From positions 186,001-250,000 of the forward strand of contig JAKPJZ010000250.1 in NCBI GenBank assembly GCA_029553955.1: 64,000 nt of DNA, in the 5' to 3' direction. This stretch comes from Chloroflexota bacterium. Lineage in GTDB: Bacteria > Chloroflexota > Anaerolineae > SpSt-313. Position 1 is the stretch's first letter, and every line of letters starts with the position of its first letter. A program made the translations under genes and the position numbers. Under the pieces are notes generated by a model that was not told the origin of the DNA, searched no databases, and saw only the letters and a list, made by a program, of their open reading frames with translations. Below, piece by piece: positions 19,506 through 28,258 of this stretch.

Positions 19506-19889
19506 ATGCAAGACCGCAAGCGAATCCTGGTGGTCGATGATGACGAGAACGTGCGGTTCGTCTTGGCGCGAGCCCTGGCCAGGCTGGGCTCGGAGTATGA
19601 TATCGTCCTTGCTGGCGATGGCGGCGACGCGCTGCGCCTGATCGATGAACTGGCCGTCGACCTGCTGATCAGCGATATCCGCCTGCCCGGGCTCGACGGC
19701 ATTGCCCTGACCAGGGCGCTGCGCCAGCGGGGGCAGCGGTTGCCGGTGATCTGGATCACCGCCTACGGCGGACCCGCCATCGCAGACAAGATGGCCGAGC
19801 TGGACGTCTGCCGCTGCATCGACAAGCCTGTCGAAGTGGCAGAAATCCGCCGGGCTGCGCTGCAGGCCCTGCGGGTCGAGCCCGCCTGA
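19506..19889 (+). CDS. Single-domain response regulator receiver protein
   Basis: ILVVDDDENVRFVLARAL, LLISDIRLPGLDG, VIWITAYGG, CIDKPVEVAEI. Confidence 0.9.
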   Translation: MQDRKRILVVDDDENVRFVLARALARLGSEYDIVLAGDGGDALRLIDELAVDLLISDIRLPGLDGIALTRALRQRGQRLPVIWITAYGGPAIADKMAELDVCRCIDKPVEVAEIRRAALQALRVEPA

Positions 19890-19890
19890 G

Positions 19891-19932
19891 GGCGACACCT
19901 GACAGGTCTCCGAAGACCTGTCAGGTGTCGCC
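19891..19932. terminator. 19-bp perfect stem hairpin, CCGA loop, 1 nt after stop codon
   Basis: GGCGACACCTGACAGGTCT-CCGA-AGACCTGTCAGGTGTCGCC. Confidence 0.85.
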
Positions 19933-20054
19933 GCCTGATAGCCATCGAACACACCCCGCTGCGTATGTTGACATGACGCCCGTGCCAGGTTATCATCAAA
20001 GTACTGCTGTGCGGCCTTGGGGCTATCGCGGACTGTATCGAGTGAAGAGGGGGA

Positions 20055-22298
20055 ATGGTGCCCGCAGACCTCATCAACCAGAGGCTCGCGGAGGTGCAGG
20101 AGAGCCTCGCCGGCCTGCGCCTCCTCGCCAGCTCCGGGTGCACGGCGGCCGGCGCCTGGGCTCAGGCCCGGCAGACGCTCGATGCCGGTTGGGCGGAGCT
20201 GCAAAAGGCGCTGGGCGAGCGCTGTTGGAGCAACGAGCGGCCGGCGGCCCCCGAAAGCGGCCAGCCCTCGCGGGCCGCGCAGCCGCTGGCGTACCCTGCG
20301 GCCCCTAGCTCGCGCTGCGAGCTGCTGTGGACCATCCTCGACACCACGCACGTGCACATCGCCTATCTCGATCCCCAGTTCAGCTTTGTCACGGTCAATG
20401 CGGCCTATGCCCAGGGCTCGGGCTACACCAGGGAGCAACTGATTGGCCGCAACCACTTTGACCTCTTCCCCAATGCCGAGAACGAGGCCATCTTTGCGCG
20501 GGTGAGGGATAGCGGCGAGCCGGCGACTTTTGTCGCCAAGCCGTTCGTCTATCGCGATCGGCCAGAACTGGGCACCACCTATTGGGATTGGACCCTGGTG
20601 CCGATCAAGGACGGGCATGGCTCTGTGCAGGGCCTGGTGTTCTCGCTGCTCGACGTCACCGAGCGCGAGCGTGTGCGCCAGGCACGCGACCGCCTGGCCG
20701 AGCGCCTGCGCCTGCTGCATCAGGCTGAGCAGGCGATCTTGGGCGCACAATCGGTAGAGGAGACGGCTGCCGGCGTGCTCCGCCACCTGCGCGAGCTGGT
20801 GCCCGTCGCTCGGGCCAGCGTGGCGCTCTTCGACTGGGAGCGGAACGAGCTGGCCCTGGCTGCGGTGACGCCGGAGATCGTGCCCAGCATGCCCGCCGGT
20901 TGGCGTGGCTCGCTGGGCGGCGCCTGGTTCCTCGACGTCCTCCAGCGGGGCGAAGCCTATGTCGCCGAGAGCCTGGGCTCGCTGGACCAGGTATCGCCCT
21001 GGCTCGAGGCGCTGCGCGCCGAGGGAGGGCGTGCTTTTGTCAGCCTCCCGCTCATGGTGCGCGGCGAGCTGCTCGGCTCGTTGAACCTGGGGCTGGCCGC
21101 CAACGGTCGCCCTTCGGATGAGGATATCGAGATCCTGCGCGAGATTGCGAGCGAGCTGGCCGTGGCCCTGCAGCAATCGCGCCTGCTGGCCTGGCTGGCG
21201 CGCCACAATGACGAGCTCGAGACTCTCGTGGCGCGCAGGACGGAGGAGGTGCGGGCCGGCGAGGAGCAGTACCGCACCATCTACGAGAACAGCGTCGATG
21301 GCATCCTCGTGTCGGCGCCGGATGGGCGCATCGACGCGGCCAACCCGGCCGCCTGCCGCATTCTGGGGCGCACAGAAGCCGAGATCCGCGCCCTGGGCAG
21401 GGATGGCCTCTTCGACCAGTCGGACCCCCGGCTGGCGCCGGCCCTCGAGGAGAGGTCGCACACCGGCAAATTCAGCGAAGAGCTCCTTCTGATCCACCGC
21501 AATGGGTCCCGGCTGCTCTGTGAGGTCGCCTCCGCCCTCTTCCGCGACCCGAACGGCAACCAGCGCACCAGCATGATCATCCGTGATATCACTGAGCGCA
21601 AGCGGGCCGAGGCAGCGCTGATCCAGGCCGAGAAACTGGACATCGTTGGCCGCCTGGCGGCCTCGCTGACGCACGAGATCAACAATCCGCTGCAATCGGT
21701 CTTGGGTTGCCTGGGGTTGGCCAGGGAGGCGCTGGCCGATGGCGAGAGCGCCGACCGCTACCTGGATGTGGCGCTTGCGGAGCTGCGGCGAGCGGCCGAC
21801 ATCGTGTCGCACCTGCGCGACCTGCAGCGCCGCCCGCAGTGGGGGCAGCGCGAGTTGGCCGACCTGGCTACGCTCGTGGACGGCGTGCTGACCCTGACGG
21901 CCCGCAAGTGCAGCGATCGCCGCATCGCCGTCGTCTGGCAGGCCCAGGCGGAGCTGCCCCGGCTCATGCTGGCGCGCGACCAAATCTCGCAGGTGCTGCT
22001 GAACATCATCCTCAACGCCATCGACGCCATGCCCCATGGCGGGCAACTGCATCTCGCGGCGACCCTGCAGCAGGAGCCGCCCGGGGTTACACTGACGATC
22101 GCCGACACTGGCGAGGGCATGGATGAAGAGACCCTGGGCCACCTCTTCGAGGCCTTCTTTACGACCAAGTCGGACGGCGTAGGCATGGGGCTCTACGTCT
22201 GCCGCAACATCGTACACGATCATGGCGGCCGCATCGAGGTTGCCAGCGAGAAGGGCCGCGGCAGCACCTTTTCCGTCTGGCTGCCCAGTGCCCCGTGA
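20055..22298 (+). CDS. PAS/GAF multi-sensor histidine kinase
   Basis: PAS segments, GAF-like segment, LTHEINNPLQSVLG H-box, NIILNAIDAM, ADTGEGMDEETLGHLFEAFFTTK, GMGLYVCRNIVHDHGG. Confidence 0.92.
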   Translation: MVPADLINQRLAEVQESLAGLRLLASSGCTAAGAWAQARQTLDAGWAELQKALGERCWSNERPAAPESGQPSRAAQPLAYPAAPSSRCELLWTILDTTHVHIAYLDPQFSFVTVNAAYAQGSGYTREQLIGRNHFDLFPNAENEAIFARVRDSGEPATFVAKPFVYRDRPELGTTYWDWTLVPIKDGHGSVQGLVFSLLDVTERERVRQARDRLAERLRLLHQAEQAILGAQSVEETAAGVLRHLRELVPVARASVALFDWERNELALAAVTPEIVPSMPAGWRGSLGGAWFLDVLQRGEAYVAESLGSLDQVSPWLEALRAEGGRAFVSLPLMVRGELLGSLNLGLAANGRPSDEDIEILREIASELAVALQQSRLLAWLARHNDELETLVARRTEEVRAGEEQYRTIYENSVDGILVSAPDGRIDAANPAACRILGRTEAEIRALGRDGLFDQSDPRLAPALEERSHTGKFSEELLLIHRNGSRLLCEVASALFRDPNGNQRTSMIIRDITERKRAEAALIQAEKLDIVGRLAASLTHEINNPLQSVLGCLGLAREALADGESADRYLDVALAELRRAADIVSHLRDLQRRPQWGQRELADLATLVDGVLTLTARKCSDRRIAVVWQAQAELPRLMLARDQISQVLLNIILNAIDAMPHGGQLHLAATLQQEPPGVTLTIADTGEGMDEETLGHLFEAFFTTKSDGVGMGLYVCRNIVHDHGGRIEVASEKGRGSTFSVWLPSAP

Positions 22299-22360
22299 GT
22301 TGATGGGTTAGCCGCATCGTGGCCGCCCGTAGGCGGCCACGATGCGGCTAACCCATCAAC
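22299..22360. repeat. Perfect 29-bp-arm palindrome, 4-nt loop, immediately after HK stop codon
   Basis: GTTGATGGGTTAGCCGCATCGTGGCCGCC-CGTA-GGCGGCCACGATGCGGCTAACCCATCAAC. Confidence 0.95.
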
Positions 22361-22536
22361 GATACCAACTGCCTCTCTGCAACCGTACCCCAACTATCCC
22401 CAACTGTCGCCGACGGGCCCTCCAACCCGATGCTGCATCTGCCATCCATAATCTATGCCATACTATGAGTGTCGAACCAGGCACTGGCCCAGCGCGGTCA
22501 AATCGGAGAGCCAAACAGGCAAGAGGAGGAGAAGCC

Positions 22537-22932
22537 ATGGCGACACTCGGTGAGCACGTTCAGCATGCCGACTGGAAGCTGGAGAAGCACGCGCCCGCGA
22601 TCGCATGCCCAGAGCGGGTCAAAGCGGGCGAGCTCTTCACCGTCGGGCTCACGCTCGGCAGCGAGAACGCCCATCCCAACACCACCGAGCACCACATCCG
22701 CTGGATTGCGCTCTACTTCCAGCCCCAGGGTGCCAAGTTCATCTATGAGGTGGACCGCTTCGAGTTCAACGCCCACGGCGAGGCGACCGCCGGCGCGAAC
22801 CAGGGACCCGTCTACAGCCACTATGCGACCTCGGCCACGCTCAAGATCACCCAGCCCGGCACCCTGCACGCCCTGGCGTTCTGCAACATCCACGGGCTGT
22901 GGGAGAGCACGAAGGAGATCGAGTTGTTCTAG
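22537..22932 (+). CDS. Superoxide reductase (class II / neelaredoxin-like)
   Basis: KHAPAIACPERVKAGELFTVGLTLG...HPNTTEHHIRWIALYF...LALAFCNIHGLWE: His/Cys ligand pattern of SOR. Confidence 0.85.
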   Translation: MATLGEHVQHADWKLEKHAPAIACPERVKAGELFTVGLTLGSENAHPNTTEHHIRWIALYFQPQGAKFIYEVDRFEFNAHGEATAGANQGPVYSHYATSATLKITQPGTLHALAFCNIHGLWESTKEIELF

Positions 22933-22984
22933 CGCGCCATCATGCGTATCAGGCTGATGCTGCACTGCACAAGGAGACAGACAT

Positions 22985-23299
22985 ATGGCCGAGTTTCTCA
23001 ACCCATACAGCGGCAAAGCGCTGGGGCGCGAGATGGCGATGCAGGAGCTGATCCGTGCTATTCGCCAGAGCATCGCCGCCGAACACGAGGCCATCCATCT
23101 CTACATGGCCTACGCCGAAGTGACCGCCCATCCGCTCGCCAAACGCGTTTTGACGGACGTGGCCAATGAGGAGCGCATGCACGTCGGCGAGTTCCAGCGG
23201 CTGTTGGAGATCCTGAGCGGCGACGAAGCAGCCTGGCTGGCCAAGGGCCGGCACGAGGTGGATGAGATGGCCGCCGAGCTTGCGCAGGAAGGGCGATGA
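22985..23299 (+). CDS. Ferritin-like protein of the encapsulated-ferritin (EncFtn-like) type
   Basis: E-x6-Y (AEHEAIHLY) and E-x2-H (NEERMHVGEF) motifs in a ~104 aa helical protein. Confidence 0.7.
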   Translation: MAEFLNPYSGKALGREMAMQELIRAIRQSIAAEHEAIHLYMAYAEVTAHPLAKRVLTDVANEERMHVGEFQRLLEILSGDEAAWLAKGRHEVDEMAAELAQEGR

Positions 23300-23505
23300 T
23301 TCCCTTCGGCACAGGGTGCCGGCTGAGCCCGCCTACCAGAAGCAGCAGAAGCGGCTCCCGCGCCGCCGGAGGGTGGGGCTGATGGGGCGGCTCGAGGTGA
23401 CAGCTTGGCATCAATCGACGGCGCTCGGGACGCCGTGCGGGGCAGGCTCTCCCGACAGCCATGGGCCTGCCCCGATCGATCGCACAAATGGTGGAGGTTC
23501 AGGCA

Positions 23506-23982
23506 ATGGAACGACAGGCACGTACCCTCTGGGCGGCGGTGCGCATCGCGCTCGGCTGGCTCTTCCTGTGGGCCTTTCTCGACAAGCTCTTTGGCCTGGG
23601 CCTGGCGACGCCGGCCGGCAAGTCGTGGCTGGCCGGGGGCTCACCGACCCTGGGCTACCTCAAAGGCGCGACGGCCGGCCCGCTGAGCGGCATCTACCAG
23701 AGCATGGCCGGCGCGGCCTGGGTCGACGTGCTGTTCATGTTCGGGCTGCTCGGCCTGGGCATCGCCCTCATCCTGGGCATCGCCATGCGCCTTGCGGGCT
23801 ATGGCGGCGCACTCTTGATGCTGCTGCTCTGGTCGTCGCACCTGCCGCCGGCCCAGAACCCGCTCATCGACGATCACATCATCTATGCGCTCACGCTGCT
23901 GGCGCTCGCGGCATCGCGGGCGGGAGACACCTTGGGCCTGGGCCGCTGGTGGGCAGGGCGGTTCAAGGGCTGGCTGGCCTGA
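23506..23982 (+). CDS. DoxX/DoxD-like integral membrane protein
   Basis: RIALGWLFLWAFLDKLFGLG..., four hydrophobic helices, LLLWSSHLPPAQNPLIDDHIIYAL. Confidence 0.8.
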   Translation: MERQARTLWAAVRIALGWLFLWAFLDKLFGLGLATPAGKSWLAGGSPTLGYLKGATAGPLSGIYQSMAGAAWVDVLFMFGLLGLGIALILGIAMRLAGYGGALLMLLLWSSHLPPAQNPLIDDHIIYALTLLALAASRAGDTLGLGRWWAGRFKGWLA

Positions 23983-23994
23983 GGCTGTATGGTA

Positions 23995-24023
23995 TTGACA
24001 ATGGTAGGCCATGACGTTATACT
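23995..24023 (+). promoter_or_regulatory. Promoter of the TA operon
   Basis: TTGACA - 17 bp - TATACT. Confidence 0.75.
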
Positions 24024-24050
24024 GATGGTATGAATGGAGGTATGACCGCA

Positions 24051-24305
24051 ATGGCCAATGTCAAGACTGCAGTCTCGATCGAGGAGCCGCTCTTGGAGCG
24101 GGCCGAGGCGCTGGCCCGCGAGATGAGAGTCTCGCGCAGCCGCCTGTTCGTGCTGGCGCTCGAGGAGTATATCCGGCGGCGCGAGAACCGGCAACTGCTG
24201 GACAGGATCAACGCCGCCTACGAAGACGGCCCGGATGCGATAGAGCAGTCGCTGCAACGGCGAATGCGCCGGCAACACCGGCAGATCGTCGAGGGAGAAT
24301 GGTGA
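24051..24305 (+). CDS. Ribbon-helix-helix antitoxin
   Basis: VKTAVSIEEPLLERAEALAREMRVSRSRLFVLALEEYI RHH pattern; RBS GGAGG 10 nt upstream; overlaps downstream toxin. Confidence 0.85.
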   Translation: MANVKTAVSIEEPLLERAEALAREMRVSRSRLFVLALEEYIRRRENRQLLDRINAAYEDGPDAIEQSLQRRMRRQHRQIVEGEW

Positions 24306-24664
24306 TCGATCAGGGCGACGTCTGCTGGGTGGATCTCGATGACCCTGCCGGCTCCGCGCCCGGCTATCGCCATCCCCACGTCGTTGTCCAGAACAACCTC
24401 TTCAACCACAGCCGGATCGGTACCGTGGTTGTCTGTGCCCTCACGTCGAACCTCAGACGTGCCGATGCGCCCGGCAACGTGCTGCTCGAATTGGGCGAGG
24501 CCAGCCTTCCCAGGCAGAGTGTGGTCAACGTCTCGCAGATCTTTACTGTGGATAAGGCGCATCTGGGCGAGAAGATCGGCACGCTCTCTTCCAGGCGCGT
24601 GCGGCAGATTCTCGATGGCATCAGGCTGCTGACCGAGCCACGTGAGGCCGATGAGGACAAGTGA
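24299..24664 (+). CDS. MazF/PemK-family toxin (endoribonuclease)
   Basis: IDQGDVCWVDLDDPAGSAPGYRHPHVVVQNNLFNHS...VVVCALTSNL...SVVNVSQIFTVDKAHL. Confidence 0.88.
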   Translation: MVIDQGDVCWVDLDDPAGSAPGYRHPHVVVQNNLFNHSRIGTVVVCALTSNLRRADAPGNVLLELGEASLPRQSVVNVSQIFTVDKAHLGEKIGTLSSRRVRQILDGIRLLTEPREADEDK

Positions 24665-24774
24665 GGCGTGATCTTTGGTGATACGCTTGTGCTATCTTGA
24701 CCTCGACACTAACCTGCTCGCAACCCCTTTTCGTCAATTCACCTGCTGCCAGATTGCCGCATTGGATGCATAAT

Positions 24775-25383
24775 ATGCGTCCCGCTCGCCCCGACGACGC
24801 CGCCATCGGCGCGCACCTGATCTTGCTCAGCGGCCCCGAGGCGGCCAGCTACGGCCTGGCGCTGCCGCCCGAGGCGACGCAGCGGCTGCTCGCGGAGCTC
24901 TGGCCGCACCCGGGGCACCTCTTCAGCTATCAGTGGGGCTACGTGGCCGCGGCCGGCGGCGCGGTGCAGGGCTTGCTCGTGGCCTACCCGGCGGCGACGA
25001 TGCTGGGCGCCGAGCTGGCGACCGGCCGGCTGCTCTTGCGGCGTGTGGGGCTGCGGCAGGTGCTGCGCATGGCCTGGCACGGCTCGACGCTGATGCAGGT
25101 GATGGCGCCGGTGGCGCGCGACGATTTCTACATCGGCCACCTGGCCGTGCTGCCCGAGGCGCGCGGACGGGGCCTCGGCACGCAGTTGCTGGCGCTGGCC
25201 GAGGGGCTGGCGCGCGAAGCCGGCTGCCGGCGCCTGGCGCTCGACGCGTTCATCGAGAACGAGCGGGCGCGGGCGCTGTACGTACGCGTGGGCTACCGCG
25301 TCGAGCAGGTGGCGCGGAGCCGTCGCCTGCAGCGCGCCACCGGCTACAGCGGGCTGGTGCGCCTGGTCAAGCCGCTCTCGTAG
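24775..25383 (+). CDS. GNAT family N-acetyltransferase
   Basis: IGHLAVLPEARGRGLGTQLLALAEGLAREAGCRRLALDAFIENERARALYVRVGYR. Confidence 0.88.
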   Translation: MRPARPDDAAIGAHLILLSGPEAASYGLALPPEATQRLLAELWPHPGHLFSYQWGYVAAAGGAVQGLLVAYPAATMLGAELATGRLLLRRVGLRQVLRMAWHGSTLMQVMAPVARDDFYIGHLAVLPEARGRGLGTQLLALAEGLAREAGCRRLALDAFIENERARALYVRVGYRVEQVARSRRLQRATGYSGLVRLVKPLS

Positions 25384-25443
25384 AAGATTATGCGGATAGT
25401 CGCCGGGTGCCATGCTCCGCGTCAGCCCGGCCCCAGCCCGGAG

Positions 25444-25541
25444 GGGGTTTGGGTGGGTTGGTTGGTCTTGCCGGCTGCCCCTGGCGCGCCCGCGGGCGCG
25501 CCAGGGGCAGCCGGCAAGACCAACCAACCCACCCAAACCCC
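25444..25541. repeat. Perfect 98-bp palindrome (GGGGTTT...GGCGCGCCCG|CGGGCGCGCC...AAACCCC family)
   Basis: Arms of 49 bp, center between 25492 and 25493, no mismatch found. Confidence 0.95.
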
Positions 25542-25620
25542 ACCTTAAGGTTCCGTTCCGGTCACGCGCGAAGCGTCAGACCCGGATGGCGCCTGCCACT
25601 GCACAGTCGCCAAGGGCGAA

Positions 25621-26140
25621 CTACAGCGGCAGCCAGGTGCCGAGGCCCTTCTCCAGCGCGCTTGTAGACGATGGGGGCCACGGCCATGTCGTCGAGGGCG
25701 AACCCCAGGTTGCAGGCCATGGGCAGCCCAAGACGTCCACCGTCTCCGACTCGGACTGCGCCAGGTACGTGGCCGCCAGCGCCGTGGCGGCGCCGGTGCG
25801 CAGGGCGGTGATCCAGGAGCAGTCCATCACCGCCAGGGGCAGGCCGGTCTCTTCGTCGTTGAGGATGAGCAGGCCGCTGATGTAGGGCAGGCCGCGCGCC
25901 TGGTTCTGCGGGTAGCCGCTGACCCACTTGACGCCGATGGCGTGCAGCGCGGGGATGTAGGCCGGCATGGCGTGGATAAAGGCATCGGGTTGCGAGTGCA
26001 CGCCCGGCTTGGGCGGCATCTCCGCGGCCCTCGCCGTGCTCACGAAAGGCAGTTTCGAGCGCGGCGATGATCTCGGGCATGGCCAGGCCGACCGCCCGCA
26101 CATCGGCCTGCGAGAGGTAGAGCAGTTGCTGTTCGGGCAT
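25621..26140 (-). pseudogene. Internally deleted, frameshifted ornithine cyclodeaminase/mu-crystallin family gene
   Basis: N-term MPEQQLLYLSQADVRAVGLAMPEIIAALETAFREHGEGR in one frame; AAEMPPKPGVH...GVKWVSGYPQNQARGLPYISGLLILNDEETGLPLAVMDCSWITALRTGAATALAATYLAQSESETV in another; LPMACNLGFALDDMAVAPIVYKRA back in the first; ALEKGLGTWLPL C-terminus in the second. Confidence 0.85.
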
Positions 26141-26485
26141 GGCGAGGCTCCCTTCTGTGGACCATCTACCAACAGTACAAATGATTCTACTACCAAGGTA
26201 TCAAGATTCCAGGGCGTTTGGAGCACGAAGGACACGAAGCGGCGCGAAGCACGCGAAGGGCAGTCGCCATGGGAGAGGAGGTTCTGCCCATGTCACAGGT
26301 GGGCAAGGAGTGGTGCGGCCGCGTCCATCAGAGCAGGCCTCGCGCTGAGCAGCGACTCTCCTTCGTGTCCTGATCCGAAAATAGCGCCCGCGCGTGCGTA
26401 GCCTAGCCCCTTGTGGGCGTTTTCCTGCGTGGTGGTGAGCGTCGCGCTCATGAACACTCCGTGCTCCAAAGCCCGCTCGTGATCC

Positions 26486-27151
26486 TCATGTCTGTGTGGT
26501 CAAGAACATCTCCACCGCGCGCACGACCTTGAGCATGGCCTCGACCGTCTGCAGGGTGTTGCCGGCGATTTCGAGGCTGTGGTCGGCGCCGTCGATGCGC
26601 AGTTGGCGGCCGTGCGTCGCCGCGACCGCCGCTTCCAGGCGGGCTGGGTCATAGTGCGGATCGGCCGTGCCGGCGACGAAGAGGCTGCGCCCGCCCCAGC
26701 GGCCGATCTGCTCGAGCAGGCGCTCGTTGCGCAGGAGTGGCGTCAGCCAGAGGGCACGCGCCCCCTCGAGGCGCGGCTGGCCCGCGAGGAGGTGCCCCAT
26801 GGCCAGGGTGCCGATGGACTTGCCGACGAGCGTGACCTCGCTGTAGGCGCGCTGGGCGAGCCCAGCCTCCAGCGCGGCGCTGACGTCGGCGATGAGCCAC
26901 TCCTCCCGCTCTGCTTCGGTGGCTGCCAAGTAGTCGGGCCGGCGTACATAGTTGTACTCTACGCGCAAGAGGTCGGCGCCGCGGTCGAGGAGCAGCAGGC
27001 CGGGGTAGTAGAGGACGGGACGGTCGGCGGTGTAGCCCCAGCCGGGGAAGATGACGCCCAGGTGGCGCGTCTCCTCGGCCTGGCGCAGGAAGGTGTGCGG
27101 CAGCGGCTCGCCGCGGTAGCCGGCGATCTCGAGCGAGGTGAAGGAGTACAT
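26486..27151 (-). CDS. Alpha/beta hydrolase family protein
   Basis: GVIFPGWGYTADRP; VTLVGKSIGTLAMGHL nucleophile elbow; GADHSLEI. Confidence 0.75.
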   Translation of the reverse strand: MYSFTSLEIAGYRGEPLPHTFLRQAEETRHLGVIFPGWGYTADRPVLYYPGLLLLDRGADLLRVEYNYVRRPDYLAATEAEREEWLIADVSAALEAGLAQRAYSEVTLVGKSIGTLAMGHLLAGQPRLEGARALWLTPLLRNERLLEQIGRWGGRSLFVAGTADPHYDPARLEAAVAATHGRQLRIDGADHSLEIAGNTLQTVEAMLKVVRAVEMFLTTQT

Positions 27152-27272
27152 CGATCGTACCTCCGTGCAAAGCGATGCACCAGTTCGCCTGCCATTGTAC
27201 CATGCCGTGCTGCAGGAGGCGAGCCAGGGCCGTGCTCAGGGTGCATCCCGATACTGCTGCTGCCACGTGCTT

Positions 27273-27351
27273 GTAGTGCGGGAGAGTCAGCGGGCGGGCC
27301 TGCACAGCCTTCGGAGCTGTGCAGGCCCGCCCGCTGACTCTCCCGCACTAC
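27273..27351. repeat. Perfect 36-bp-arm palindrome with C(UUCG)G-type loop, GTAGTGC tips
   Basis: GTAGTGCGGGAGAGTCAGCGGGCGGGCCTGCACAGC-CTTCGGA-GCTGTGCAGGCCCGCCCGCTGACTCTCCCGCACTAC. Confidence 0.95.
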
Positions 27352-27364
27352 GAACCCACCCAGC

Positions 27365-28138
27365 CTAGCGGCCGCGCTTTTTCATGGGCGAGTGGATGCC
27401 GCCGAAGCGGGTGCGGTTCTCGTTGACGAGCGTGGCCAGCGCCTGCTTGTACTGCTCGTCCTTGTCGACGTTGCCGGCCAGGTAGATCGGCGGGGTGACC
27501 CCCTTGGCCAGCAGGTGCTCGGCGACGGCGACCATCAGCGTCTGCAGGATGACGATGCCCATCCAGCCGGAGGTGGGGCCCACCTTCTGCGGCAGCCGCT
27601 CGTCGACAATGGAGGCATCGCCCGGCTGGGTCAGGTTGTCGAGGATGACGTCGCAGTACTCGTACATCTTGGCGCCGGAGTGATGCCGCGAGGGGAAGGC
27701 CTTGGAGTAGGCCAGGGAGGTCATGCCGATGACCTTGAGGCCCGCCTCTTTGGCCGCCAGGGCCATTTCGATGGGGAAGGGGTTGCGCCCCGAGGTGGAG
27801 ACCAGCAAGATGGTATCGCCCGCCTCGGCGCCGATCTGCGCAAAGAACTCGCGGCCATAGCCCTCCAGGCGCTCGAGTTGCGTGCCGATCTTGATCGGCC
27901 CATCCTCATAGGAGAGACCGGGCGTGATCACCAGGTTGACGAGCGGGGAGCCGCCGGCCCGGTCAAAGATGTCCTGCACGGGCAGCGAGGAGTGGGGCCC
28001 GCCCCAGGCGTAGAAGGTGTGGCCATCGACATAACCCTGAGCGATGAGCTCAGCGGCCTTCTCGATGTTTTCCATCTGTGTCTCGCGCAGGCTCTGGAGC
28101 AGCTCAAACGCGTGGTCGAGATACTTGTCGGCTAGCAT
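27365..28138 (-). CDS. SIS domain-containing sugar isomerase-like protein
   Basis: FYAWGGPHSSLPVQDIFDRAGGS; ILLVSTSGRNPFPIEMALAAKEAGLKVIGMTS. Confidence 0.8.
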   Translation of the reverse strand: MLADKYLDHAFELLQSLRETQMENIEKAAELIAQGYVDGHTFYAWGGPHSSLPVQDIFDRAGGSPLVNLVITPGLSYEDGPIKIGTQLERLEGYGREFFAQIGAEAGDTILLVSTSGRNPFPIEMALAAKEAGLKVIGMTSLAYSKAFPSRHHSGAKMYEYCDVILDNLTQPGDASIVDERLPQKVGPTSGWMGIVILQTLMVAVAEHLLAKGVTPPIYLAGNVDKDEQYKQALATLVNENRTRFGGIHSPMKKRGR

Positions 28139-28152
28139 GATAGTCTATCCCC

Positions 28153-28254
28153 CTAGCGGATCGCCGCATTGAGTTTGATGGGCGTAGCCTAGCCCCCCTT
28201 GGCCGCCGTAGGCGGCTTGGTGGGCGCCGGAGCCCATCAAAATCAATGCACTAG
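28153..28254 (+). repeat. Modular interspersed element (core copy 3, arm type A), bounded by CTAG
   Basis: CTAGCGGATCGCCGCATTGAGTTTGATGGGCGTAGCCTAGCCCCCCTTGGCCGCCGTAGGCGGC...GCCCATCAAAATCAATGCACTAG. Confidence 0.8.
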
Positions 28255-28258
28255 ACTA

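Noticed and set aside
19491-22223. 910-aa minus-strand ORF (and similar long antisense ORFs at 36453-38420, 38421-40862, 13043-14815, 8431-9960)
   Set aside because: They lie opposite well-supported genes (HK, P-ATPase, AOR, 5'-nucleotidase). Low-complexity composition, expected from high GC and absence of antisense stops.
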